Assembly: GCF_000002985.6 (NCBI RefSeq)
Contig: NC_003281.10
Coordinates: 8,990,001-9,054,000, forward strand
From: Caenorhabditis elegans
Taxonomy: Eukaryota > Nematoda > Chromadorea > Rhabditida > Rhabditidae
Length of the DNA: 64,000 nt
Reading direction: 5' to 3'
Part shown: positions 23,003 through 34,058 of the stretch, piece after piece
Position numbering within the stretch: position 1 is the stretch's first letter
Layout: each line of letters begins with the position of its first letter
Notes under the pieces: generated by a model
Told to the model about the DNA's origin: nothing
The model's input: only the letters and a program-made list of their open reading frames with translations
The model's database searches: none
Position numbers and translations under genes: made by a program

Positions 23003-26000
23003 ATGAGACTGCTTACTTTAACAATCTCATCTTTACTTCTTTTAACAATTTTTGTTGATGCAAGGTAAGATTTTCGAGTTTTGAAAAGTTTATTATGAAT
23101 TTAAATTTCAGTACGAAATTCCGAAGAAGTTGTCGTCGTCGCAACGGAAATAATGGTGTAAATGGATCGAATGAAGATGGAGAAAATAATAATGTAGATG
23201 GAAATGACGGAAAGGGTGGAAAAGGAGCTCTCAGTCAAGATGCTATCCAAAATAATGATGATTTAGTTGGTAGGTTTGGCGTACCTAGGCTCAAAAATAT
23301 GAAAAAGGTGTGCCGCGTAATTACAAAATCCACTGGTTCCCATCGTGCCCAAGTTTTTTTTTGAAATTAATATAGGAATATAGAAAAATTATTGTAATTT
23401 CAGAAAATAGTTTTACGTTAAAAAAAAGTTCCAAAAATTACTCAACCACTGCTCCAAAGTCGCTATCTGACGAGAGAATGCACCAATTAGCACACTTATA
23501 TTTTATTCAGTTTTTGAGCAATTTCTTAAAGATTTAAATGAAAAGAAGAGTTATTTTCACAAATAGAAAACATTTTTCTATATTTTTATGTGAATTTTCA
23601 AGAAAAAATTTGACACAACAATAAGAAAAACGGGATTTTGTAAATGTTCCCAATGTTCCTCACATCGACTCAGCGTTTGCCGCCAGCTTCCTACCCAAGG
23701 CTTCGCAACTTCTTACCCAAGCCTTGCCCAAAAAATAAAAACATTTATAAGGAGTTGCCAAGACTTGGGTAAACCTTGGGCAAGAGTTGGCGCCGCCACA
23801 AAAATGAAAAAAAGTCGTGGACTGCCTCGTCGTTTCGAGGCGTCGCCCAAGTCTTACCCAAGTCTTACCCAAGTTTTGCCTATTTCTTACCCAATTTATA
23901 CCTGTGTGTTGAACTTTGATCGCATTTCCTGTTGTTCCGAAGTCTTACCTGCTGAGCCATGATGGTCGCGCGAAAAGATGCACACTAGTAATAATATATC
24001 GTACTCATATTCTGATAGATATTTTTGAGGAAGTATCAGACATATCTGATTGATACGGTATTCTCACATACCTTATTTCATATGTTTTCAAGTGTGCTCC
24101 CTAATGATTCTAAGTTCAGAATTTACAGAATTACTGTAATTCATGTTTGTTTCATGTCTTTCAATTTTATAAAAGTTTACATTTCAAAGGAACAGTTCAG
24201 TCTTAGAAAAATTCAAAATTTGATGCATAGGATTGACTGACTATTATTTGACTATTGGACTATTGACCTGGCTGCAAGGAAGTAGTCATTTATACCAAAT
24301 TATACGTTTTTGAGAAAACAATGAATTCCAATTATCAGGCTAAAGTTGAGAACTTCGTTATTTGAGATCAAGCGGAGGAAGATAGAAAACGGGAAGTTTA
24401 TGAAAATGGAGCAGTTAAGTATACTCGACTAAATGATTATCGTGGAGACCAAGTAAATGGTAATACCAGAAAAGAATCATCTGGAGGAAGAGGTGGAAGA
24501 GGTGGAAGAGGGCGAAGACCTAGACCACAAAACTCTGAATCTGGTGAAGACTCCGATAATAGATCTGGTGGACGTAGAGGACAAAGTAACCAATACGAGG
24601 ATGAGGAAACCAACGAGGAAAGATATGACAGAAATGGAAATAGAATTACGAGAGGTGGAAGAACTCGTGGAAACAATAGAGAAGGATCTTCTGGTGCTGA
24701 AAGAAGTAACACACATTCTAATGAAAATTCCTCGTCAAGTTCTCGGACAATCGAGAAAACTACCAAGATGATCGGCGAGGCAACAGAGGAAGCAATGGGG
24801 GACGTCAATCCGATAATATTTCTGATGAAGAGTCTGAAACAACCAGAAAAACTAATGGAAGAAGAAATGGTGGAATATCTTACCTGACCGAAGAGGGCTC
24901 TTCAAATTCCAATGGACGAAGAGGTGGTTAGTGTTATTAATAGGGAAAAGTTATTAACATGGTGCTGAAGTGACAAAATATCATAGTAAAACATTTCAAA
25001 AATGTTCTGAAATAATCAAAGAGTGACATATAGTTTTTACCTATCACAATTTTGGAAGTCAAACACATATTTTTTGGGAGCCTCTATTCTCTTTCAAATA
25101 CTTCTGTTCAAAAATCGAAAAAGTTTAAATTCACAAATATTTTGGCAATTCCGATTTTTTTGTTGCCGGAAAATTTTCTCTGCATTCTCAGATGTTCTAA
25201 AACTTTTTGAAAAAAAAAAACTAAGGCTTCGGAAATTAGAAAATTTTCTAATTTTGTTTGTGTTGAATAGACACAACATAGAAAATAAGTTCATTGAAAT
25301 AATACATTTTTGAATCACAAAATCGGAACATTTTTTCAGGGCGTGGTGGAAAAGGAAACCGAGTTAATGATGAATCAACTGAGAGTAACTCGGAAAGAAC
25401 CCGTGAAAATCAGAATTCAGAGGAAAACTTCTCAGAATCACGCAAAAGGAATAGAGGTTGGCTTAATGATGCACAATTGTGCCAAATAAATATTGTATTA
25501 ATTTGAAATCTTATAGGAAATGGAAATGGCCGTGGCGGTAGGGGTAAAAATGGGACAAGACGCCGTGGAAGGGAATTGGAAGAGGAAAATTATTCCGAAG
25601 AAAACAGCAATTCGAGAGATTCTCAAATCAGACGAGGAAATAACAGTAAGACACTTAAAGATTGGTTTAAAATCACGTCGACTTCCAAGTTGTTTGATAC
25701 GTTCAATTTTATTTCAAATTTTTAGAGCATTCCCAATGTTTTCACTAAAACCCCTAAAGGTTTTAAAACTGGATTTGAACAATACCTGCATCACAGTTAA
25801 ATTTGCGATGGGCGCATAATGTCTAAGTAGGCACATATAAAAATTTATTTCAGGAAAAGAACCAAAAGATAACAATGTTTCATATGAAGAAACTGGAGAA
25901 GGAGAGTATTTTGAAGAAGAAAATCGCAAAAATTCCAACAATGCAAATTCATCGAATTCTAGAAATACGGGAAGAGGAAACAAAGGAGGTAAAGGTTATT

Positions 26001-26961
26001 TTATTGAAATTATATTAAAAAGCAAATCACACCCTTAAAATTTTTTAGAAAGAGAATCCCTAAACGATAATGAATCTTCCAATGAAGAAACAGAAGGCCG
26101 AAGATCTGTTAAAAAGACGAACACTTTAAATGGTAATTGAAAAATATGACAATTCAAAGGGAATGTGAATTTAAGATCGTCGCCCTTCTCATGAAAGGAA
26201 TTCATCTGGCTCATCGAATACTAATGATAGTGAAGAAAATAATAGCGGTAAGGTTTTTTCTCGGCAAATCAGCCCAGCTTTCAACAACTATGTGTGGGAA
26301 AGCTGGTAGTGCGCCTTGGAATCCTATTTTTCATTTCAGAAGACAACAATGGAAACTCCATTCGCAAAGAAAGTAATCTTTCAAATGACGAAGAAACCGA
26401 TGAAGTTGTCGATACACATAGAATCAATACTGAAGATGATGAAGAAGATGAAGAGAAGCCTCCAACAGAAAAAGGAACACCGAAGAGAAAGGATCGTAAG
26501 AGTGATTCGAGGTCGACATCAAAAGGATTTGGCTCAGGAGGTAGAGGACGTGCTGAATATACTGAAGATGGCGATGATGATGAATCGAATCGTAGATCTG
26601 TTAACTTTGAAAAAGATGGAAATGGAAGAATGGTAAAGACTGAAACAGAGAGAAGCAGTACTCATGCTCAAGATTATGATAAGAAAGGTTCCAAAAAGAA
26701 GAAGCATGTAAGTTAGCTTTTGGTTCTTACAAAAAAAAGCAATAGAATATCTTTATAGAATTACTATAAGAACTTTGTATTTGAACAAAGAATGTGAAAT
26801 TTCAGCGCGTCAGTGAAAATGGTTCAGAAGAGGAAGAAGTCTCAACATCATTTTCATCTTCATCCAGCAAATCTTCATCTTCTTCTTCATTGTCACGTAG
26901 AACAACTTGGGACGGTAATAATAATAATACTAACAGAAGAAGAAGAAACAGATTTGATTGA
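23003..26961 (+). CDS. Secreted, modular Gly/Arg/Asn/Glu-rich protein, about 596 aa, unknown
   Basis: I recognise no family. It starts with a signal peptide (MRLLTLTISSLLLLTIFVDA). Proposed exons: 23003-23064, 23112-23269, 24367-24705, 24756-24926, 25340-25456, 25517-25645, 25854-25988, 26049-26132, 26176-26247, 26340-26707, 26806-26961 (1791 nt). Six of the internal exons, from 24367 to 26247 with the one at 24756, are multiples of three in phase 1-1, usually splitting a glycine codon. Each carries an RG/GN patch (GGRGGRGGRGRR, GNGNGRGGRGKNG, GGKGNRVN) followed by an acidic Ser/Asn/Glu stretch. The last exons are acidic, then Ser-rich, and end NNTNRRRRNRFD. The 1.1-kb intron 2 contains a 'cttacccaag' repeat. 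Two acceptors end in GAG (before 24367 and 24756) and the 50-nt intron 24706-24755 is needed to keep frame; without it the exon would be frameshifted. Likely an extracellular or cuticle/mucus-like disordered protein (inference). Confidence 0.62.
23655..23960. repeat. 'cttacccaag' repeat block in intron 2
   Basis: Repeated cttacccaag(t/c)ctt units occur in both orientations (23690-23730 and 23845-23895 forward, 23756-23790 reverse as gacttgggtaaaccttgggc). It is a dispersed repeat inserted in the intron 23270-24366. Confidence 0.75.
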
Positions 26962-27606
26962 TAATTTTTGAAATTTAAATAAATGTGTTGAGTTTCTAGT
27001 GTATATATTCAAATTATTAGGCGGGCACAAGGTGATCGAAAAAAAATGGCGGATGAAAAGGCGCATCTCTACCGGATGGAATATCTATTCTCCAAGCTTT
27101 CAAAAATATCAAAATATCACAAAATATCCAATAAAACGACAATATAGAAAAATACCTTGTTGGCGTATCTTGAAAAACAAATGCCTAGGAAACAAATGTT
27201 CAACTACAAAAATGATCATAATGTTTATCTTTCAATTGCATTATTTTTCATTGCAATTAAAGGATTAAAAAAAAGTACCAATTATTTGCTGAGTTACACA
27301 GAGTCAAAAAAATTAACTTCATAAACACTTGTTTCCAGTGTGCCTGAATCATAATACATATTTTGCACGGCGCGTTGTCATTTAACTCGTCATCTCCCCA
27401 ATTGTTCCATTATTTTTTCAATGTTCATGGATTCGTCAATAAAACGGGAACCCCTCCGGAGCTGCAACGCACGAGTTTTGTTACCATCATAAACCCCGAA
27501 AGCCATTTGGTATAAAAGGAACGAGTATCACAGTTTTGATCATATATTTTGTTTTATAGTTAGGTTAAGCTGACTACCGTAATCTCTTTTTCTTTGTCTT
27601 ACAGGA
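26962..27606. other. Intergenic region between the two secreted-protein genes
   Basis: AATAAA at about 26978-26983 is the likely poly(A) signal of the upstream gene, 17 bases after its stop. The rest is promoter DNA of the next gene, with a TATA box at 27511-27519. No other feature is seen. Confidence 0.6.
27511..27519 (+). promoter_or_regulatory. TATA box of the 918-aa secreted protein gene
   Basis: tataaaagg is a good TATA match about 90 bp before the ATG. A TTACAG acceptor ends at 27604, two bases before the ATG, so the transcript is probably trans-spliced or has a short 5' UTR intron. Confidence 0.6.
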
Positions 27607-30600
27607 ATGATTTCTCCTCAAGGTGTCGCTGTGGCGACCCTTCTGATTCTTGGAGTGGTTCATGGATCCCTTATTGATGACTTGAAAGCAAAGTTTAGTT
27701 CTTCATCGAGTGGATTCGGAGCTTCAATGTTTTCAAATTCAGGAGGTTAGTATTGTCACAAAAACCATAGCTAATTAGCAATATCTGGCTAAATATTTTT
27801 TTCTTCAGCAAAATCCTCATTTGGAGGAGGTTTTGCAATGCCAAAGTTAGACGCTAGTAAAGCTGCAATGGTTCATTCAAGTAGTTCTCATAAGGGACAT
27901 CATCAAAGCAGTGGATCTTCATCAAATACACATTCACTCACTGTTGTTGGTGCTGATGGAAAGAATATTACTGAGAATTCAGAAAAGAAGGACGGTTACA
28001 ATAAGGAATCAAAGGTCGATGAAGCCAATGAGAACACCAAAATCAAGAGTGCAGATGGATCTGTGGTGAGTATAATAGCAATTTAAGAACTTTACCAGCT
28101 ATCTCAATTGTAAATCATCTTGGTATGGCTTCCATGAATAGCATTAAAAAGTTTTAAAAAATCTAGGCGAGCGTCCCTCAAATGTTTGTATGCCAATTTT
28201 TATGTTTTTTAAAACTTTACACAAACTTTCACTTTTCTCAGATCGAAACTGGAAAGAGCCACAACAAATCCTCTGATGACGCAAGCTCATACGGTTTGGA
28301 AAAGAGCAGCAAGACTTATGCAGATAAAAATGGAACCATGTTGAGTTCTAATACTAATAAGATCAACAACCAGAGCAGGTAGATCAATGAATATTCTTCT
28401 AAATTTATATTATTATTCAGATCTGCTGCTCTTGATGAAGGAAATGAGTTTGTCAACCAACAAAACGCTGATGGAACATTCCTTCGTAACAATACAGGAC
28501 ATAAGAACACTGATGAGCATCTCAGTCACAACGTGCTTGATGAGAATGCTCAAATGTCGATTGGAGCAGATGGAACTTCCCACAATATTACCAACCGAAA
28601 GGGATCAGTTGGGGACTCACATAACGCTGCCTCGGATGCTCATTCCAACTTTGAAAGCCTTGATGCTCAAGGAAACAAGAAATCTCAAAACTACAGTAAG
28701 AAGGCAGCCTCTGCTTCCGGCTCCAATGCTGACTTCGAGTCTAACTTGGAGTCTCTCAAGAATGCCGATGGAACATCAATGTCTAACTCAACTGGAAACT
28801 TCAACAACACTAGCTATGACAAGGCAACGGCCGAGGAAGTTATGTCAAAGAAGAATGTCAATGCTGATGGAACATCTTCAATGGAAGCTAGTCATGCTGG
28901 AAGTAACAGCAGCAAGATCAACTCTGCATCTGGACAATCTTCGGATCTTAGCATGGTTGGACCAAATGGAATTAAGAGTCACAGTACAAGTAATAAAACA
29001 GACAACTATGCTTTGGATGAGGCTAACCAAAGTGCTGGAAGTATCAGTGAGCAAATTGGAAAGAATGGACAAAGATCTCTTAATGAATCAAGCATCGAGA
29101 GTGGAAGAAAGGTTAGTTTAACTGAAAAGTTAACAGAGATTTCTAAACTAACAATTTCCAGGCAGAAAGCAGAAACAACACCGCTGCCGATACTCTTGAC
29201 TCAGTCGATGCCAACGGAACTGTTAGCTCATCTCATAGTAAATCTGCAAGTGGAACATCTTTGGATGAGAATCATAATAAGACTCATGCTCTTCAAGCTT
29301 CAGTCGATGAGCACGGAAACATGAAGAACCACTCGATTGATGGATCATACAGAAACAAGAAGACTGGAGAATTCGGAAATTCTGAAATGAGTGCTTCTAT
29401 TAAAAATGCTGATGGAACAATGTCCCAGGTCAACGTGAAGAATGACACCAACAGAAACACTTATGAAGCAGAAAAGAGCGCTTTGGAGAAGAATGTAAGC
29501 TAGGGTTCAGTGGTCTGAAGCTTTCAATCTTTTACAGCACGAGAAGAATAGTGACGGAACGTTCAAAGATGAAAGCAAGGGATCCAATTCTCGTGTCAAT
29601 AGAACTGATGGAGGATCGAACTTGGCTGTTGGAAGTTATTCAGTTGGAAAGGGAGGAGTTTCGGTAAGAAATTCGGAAATTTCATATTTGAAAATTCATC
29701 AATAACCAAACTATGAATTTTGAGTCAAACGAAACGATTGCTTCATCCAACGCTTTCAACACCTCCGATGCTGAATCCAACCAATTCGACCATCTTCATC
29801 AAAAGACTGCAAATGGAACTGAAATCACTCATGCAAAGGATAGCAAACAAGTTGCAGCTTCTGCCAATGCCAAGTCATCTTTGGATACATCTATGTCTGC
29901 AGTCGATGCTAAGGGGAACAAGGTTGATAAGACTTCAAGCCAGGCTGCTGACAGTCACGATGCTATCAGTGCAAGCAGTGATGTGGATGCCAAGATTGTT
30001 AAGCACGCAGATAGATCTGAATCAATCTCAAATGACAGCAGCAATCAGACAGCCAGTGAACACAACGATTCATCAAAGCAATCGGAGCATGAGAAGAGAC
30101 AAAATGCTGATGGAAGCTTCTCGGATGTTAGCAGTAATTCTGCAAAGAAGAATGCTGTCAAGGATGCCACTGATGTCCGACAAAATGCTTTCGCAAATGT
30201 TGATGCTGCTGGAAATTCAGTTTCTGAAGTCAAGAATAGTTTGGTAGAGAATCATAGCAATGATTCAGTGAGTTGTGCACCTAGTATAGATTAGATAAGC
30301 GTATAACAAATCACTTTTACAGGATGCCTCTTCCGACTCAAAGATCCACTCAAAATCTGTCGACGGAACGGAACTTACTGATGCTAAACACTCGAACGTT
30401 TCTACATCTCATCTTACCGAGGGCCAACTTGCTCAGATTCAGAAGAAGCTTGCAATGGCCGATGGATCAGTTGTTATGTCAAATGATAACAGTCATATCA
30501 CTCATGAAAAGAGCAGAGCTGATGTTGATGCTGGACACAAGGCTCATCTATCAAAGGCTGATGGATCAAGTACTGATATTGATGAAGGATTCAAGCATCA

Positions 30601-30853
30601 CAGTGATCTTGAATCTCGTGGAGAAGGAGCACAGAAGCAAAGATACCAGAAACTTGGAAATGGAACTGAAAGTTCAATGGATGTTGGATATGAGAAGTCA
30701 ATGGCAAAGGGAGGTGATCAAACAAGTTCACATAAGAAAACATTGGCTAAGGATGGAAAGGGACACTTCACAGAAACAAAGGATGGATCAGAGAGTCATC
30801 ATAAGATTGATGATAAGGATGTTAAACAGCATAAGGATATTATTCAAATGTAA
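27607..30853 (+). CDS. Secreted Ser/Asn/Asp/Lys-rich repeat protein, 918 aa, unknown
   Basis: I recognise no family. Eight exons: 27607-27745, 27809-28065, 28242-28378, 28421-29111, 29162-29494, 29538-29663, 29725-30267, 30323-30853 (2757 nt). A signal peptide (MISPQGVAVATLLILGVVHG) precedes a FSSSSSGFGASMFSNSG stretch. The remaining 850 residues are hydrophilic with almost no Trp, Cys or Pro. About 27 turn-like motifs of the form x-A/D-x-G-T/S/N recur roughly every 25-40 residues (GADGKN, KSADGSV, QNADGTF, IGADGTS, KNADGTS, VNADGTS, VDANGTV, KNSDGTF, VDAKGNK, QNADGSF, MADGSVV, KADGSST, TKDGSES). Between them lie Ser/His/Asn/Lys segments. Exon 7 uses a TTTTGAG acceptor. Poly(A) signal aataaa near 30909. 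Probably an extracellular, disordered or beta-repeat coat/matrix protein (inference). It neighbours another secreted low-complexity gene. Confidence 0.78.
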
Positions 30854-31713
30854 TATTTTATTTTATCAAAAATCTGGCAATTCAACTCAAGATCCGGTCA
30901 TTTGTTTTAATAAATTTTTGACTCTGCTTGATATTTAAAGTTTTTAAAATGAAAATCTATGAAAAATAGAAACTTTATTTGTGAACATTTTCAGCAAGCT
31001 TAACCTCCATAATTGCCATTTTACTTCATCAGTTTAAAAAATTTACTTATTACAAAAAAACAATTTAATTTCAACAATTTCGAGCAACAAAAAAACGGCA
31101 AAATGTTGGATGAGTTTAAAAATTTAAGAGAACCACAACAAAAACAAGACCTTCAACAGCGAAAACAAGTAATCAATGCTGCAAAGACAAAAAATAACAG
31201 AAGACGAGGAAAGTAATTGCTTGAGGTTCAAGATGTCCTAAATTATGAAACTTTAAAAAAAAACAGTTTCATCTATAAAACAAACAGAAAAATTGTAGAT
31301 GAACTTTCAAACAACTAAAAGATAATAAAACAATGAGAACACAATTTGGAAATAAAACAAGAAAAACAATTAATCACAGAGATTTAAAATGTCCTTAATC
31401 ATGAAACTTCTTACTTTCGTCGGTTCTCTGCTAGGTTGATTGGTGTCTTTCGAAACGAGAAGTCGCTATAAAATTCCAAATATATTTTACATTGCTCAGA
31501 TGCGAAATATTGCAATTTTTGTGCCTAGAATACCGTATCCGGTCTCGACACGATTAATTTTTAGTGAATGCAAGAGAGCTGGAAGGGTACTGTAATTTCC
31601 TATTTGTGTTACTGCGAAATGGTCTTTGATTTTTCGAGTCATTTTTCAATGAAACACTCTTTTTAAAATTTGAAAGTTTTTAATTATTTTATTTTAGTTT
31701 TAATATATTTGTT
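30854..31713. other. Intergenic region with one dispersed-repeat arm
   Basis: Convergent spacer between the 918-aa protein gene and the zinc-finger gene. A Lys/Gln/Asn-rich short frame at 31103-31216 has no supporting signals. At 31533-31600 there is a 'taccgtatccggtctcgacacg' repeat arm. Nothing else is recognised. Confidence 0.55.
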
Positions 31714-32635
31714 TTAAAAAAATCTCTGAAAATACATTGAAACTATAGCACAAATTTTAAGAAAACATACTGATTTTCTTGCATTCTGCTTCCGAATCAT
31801 CAGGAAGTCCCGGAAAGTAGGATCTTCTCCATATCTACCCGCTCCGTTGTTTCCATTCAAACATTGTCCAATCGTCGAACTTTTGATAGTTATTATAATA
31901 GCTGGCTGAACAATTCCACCGGATTTATGAACATTCAAATCATGTTTGTTGATGTAATAATAAGGGCAGCAGCGGCATGCAAGTGGATTTTTTATTCCAT
32001 GAACCTTTTGCAAATGACTTTTTGGTGTCTCACGAGCTGACAATGGAGAGGAGCACAAGGTACACGTGTGAGCAATACGATGGCAAGACAATCTATGTCT
32101 GATTATGGATGCTCTCGAGAAATACAATTTCCCACATCCTTCGCATTTATCTGGAATAATCGATTTCAATGGTTGGAGACTATTCAAGTTTCTTTGGCTA
32201 TTTGTTTTACTTTCAAAATGTTTTAAGGATTAACAGGGATTAATTTAGTTAGACACATGAATTCAATTAATAAGATGTTGTTTTAAAAATTGATGAAATA
32301 AAATTTGATAGACCAACATTTTGTATTTCTTCAAGTGAGACTTACACTGCAGAATATGGTTATTTGTTGAAGCATTTTTGCGGGAAATTCTTTTTGGCCT
32401 CTCATTATGGGAACTCATTGAATTCGCAAGCATTGAAGAATCTGAATAAAATAATTGAGTTGTTAAAAAATTTTAAAAATTAAAATTGAAGAAAGCCTAC
32501 TTTTCGCCACTTGTAGTTGATTCATCATATGTAGCGCAAAGCCATTCATAATTACTGAAAACTACAGTACATTAGTTGAAATTAGACTACATCGGGCTAC
32601 TTACAGAAATTCAGATTGTTAACGTTGTGATCCAT
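31714..32635 (-). CDS. Small C2H2 zinc-finger protein, 190 aa
   Basis: Five exons in reading order: 32635-32605, 32554-32501, 32441-32346, 32150-31771, 31725-31714 (573 nt; frame kept through all junctions). After a 60-residue Asn/Ser/Met-rich leader come three finger-like units: CEGC-x12-H-x4-H (KLYFSRASIIRHRLSCH), CTLC-x12-H-x4-H (SPLSARETPKSHLQKVH), and CRCC-x12-H (PYYYINKHDLNVHKSG), which lacks a clear final histidine and may use another ligand. The protein ends QNARKSRFF; the last intron is 45 nt and the final exon only four codons. Presumed nuclear DNA- or RNA-binding protein; targets are unknown. Start ATG was chosen as the first in an open exon with a good donor (GTAAGT). Confidence 0.75.
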
Positions 32636-32714
32636 AGTGCTGAATTTGAAAAATGAAGCTAGACCCTGCAGAAAACTTCTTTATATTAAAAGTTAAGTTG
32701 AATTCTTAAATCTG

Positions 32715-33033
32715 ACTAGGGAGCCCCGTCAACTTATGGTAGCCGATTTGCTTGAATCGTATGTCAGCAAAAGTTACAATTAAAAATTTGTTTATCAGAA
32801 CACGCTCAACAATTTGTTAGTTGACAACTTTTTTCTATCTTGCATTACTGGAGAAATACAGCTAGCCAAAGTCAACATAAATTTGGCTTACGCGGGACTC
32901 AAACGAAATTTTCTAAATTCTCAGAGGTATTGGGCAAAAATAAAAATTATATTCTTACATCTTACAGTATTAGCTTTCAAATGACATACGTTTCGAGCAA
33001 ATCGGCCACCATAAGTTTACGGGGCTCCCTAGT
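32715..33033. mobile_element. MITE-like inverted-repeat element, 319 bp
   Basis: The left end 'actagggagccccgtcaact' and the right end '...acggggctccctagt' are inverted. The arms extend about 52 bp (tatggtagccgatttgcttg against cgagcaaatcggccaccata). There is no transposase frame. It belongs to a different family from the other elements in this window. Confidence 0.85.
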
Positions 33034-33151
33034 GAGACATCAAAATGTTCGAAAAATGGCTAACAATATTATCTTTTAATTCTCCACATTTTTAAAATTT
33101 CAGTTCTTATTTCAGAACAGTGCATCTTGTATTTAAAAACAATTGAAACAA

Positions 33152-33193
33152 TTGCCAAAAATTGCCGAAATATATTTCGGCAATTTTTGGCAA
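33152..33193. repeat. Perfect 42-bp palindrome
   Basis: The arms ttgccaaaaattgccgaaat and atttcggcaatttttggcaa are exact inverted copies joined by 'at'. It could form a cruciform or, if transcribed, a tight hairpin. Its ttgccg content resembles the cluster at 22505-22630. Confidence 0.88.
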
Positions 33194-34058
33194 GTAACAT
33201 ATCACAAAAATGTGAAACAATATTTTCAAAAGTTTTAAAATTCCCTAATAAATTTTGATTCAACTTTCAACAAAGGTAAAATCCAGTTGCCAATCTTCAA
33301 TATACAGAGCGGAATTTAAAAAAAAATAAAAGAGGTGGGAAAAAATTCGAGGAAAACACAGCTATTACAATATGAAACTTCAAAACTCAAGAATTGATTA
33401 AAATTCAAAAGGAGAAAATGAGAAAAAACGGGAGAAAGTTGTCGGTAAATTTCCCACCATGTCAAAAATAACAGATATGGTAAAGCAAATAGAAAAATGT
33501 TTCACATGTCGCAAGGCCGTTCATTTTCACATTAAACTATTGTCTTCTATTTGAGAGCAATGATATTCTATCTCTTTCGTTTTTTCCGGGGGTAAAAAAT
33601 TCAAATACGGGAAGTTAGGTTATGTTATTTTTAAGATTTTTAAACCAATATTTCGAAAGAGTTGATCTTGAAAAAATACTTATCCTATTTCCCCAATTAA
33701 TTTAACAAAGAGGACTTCAGGAGTTTAGGAGTTAAGAAAAAGGAGTTTGAAAAAAAAATTAATGATGGTACGAAAATTCGGAAAAAAATTAGGCGTATTT
33801 TAGTCTCCAATCATCCCTACTTTTCCCTGACGCAGCAGGGAGTTAGCTGAATTCCTGGCCGATTTTTTCATGCTCAAAGTAACTGTTCCAGTTCCCAAAT
33901 TTTTCAAAAACTTATATCAGAGACAATTGTGTTTAAATCTTTCCTGATTCCAAATTTTCTTTATTGCCCGTCGTATAATCGAGATCAAACATACACATCA
34001 TACATGGAATACATACTTTCAAGGAAAAAAATGAAAATATAATAGGTTTCAATTAAAA

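Larger units (their letters stand above)
32636..34058. other. Intergenic region with inverted-repeat element and palindrome
   Basis: No gene recognised. Contains the element 32715-33033, the 42-bp palindrome 33152-33193 and, near 33959-33964, a minus-strand AATAAA that probably ends the GPCR transcript about 95 bp past its stop. Confidence 0.6.

Noticed and set aside
24437-24808. Long open frames on the minus strand opposite the RG-rich exon
   Set aside because: They are the mirror of the GGA/AGA-rich coding exon and have no splice or start context.
28387-29121. Second long plus-strand frame overlapping exon 4 of the 918-aa protein
   Set aside because: It is a +1 shadow of the repetitive exon, without its own splice sites, and has Leu/Met/Thr-rich noise composition.
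31103-31216. Lys/Gln/Arg-rich 37-codon open frame after the 918-aa protein gene
   Set aside because: A-rich DNA often gives such frames; there is no acceptor, TATA box or family resemblance, so I do not call a gene.
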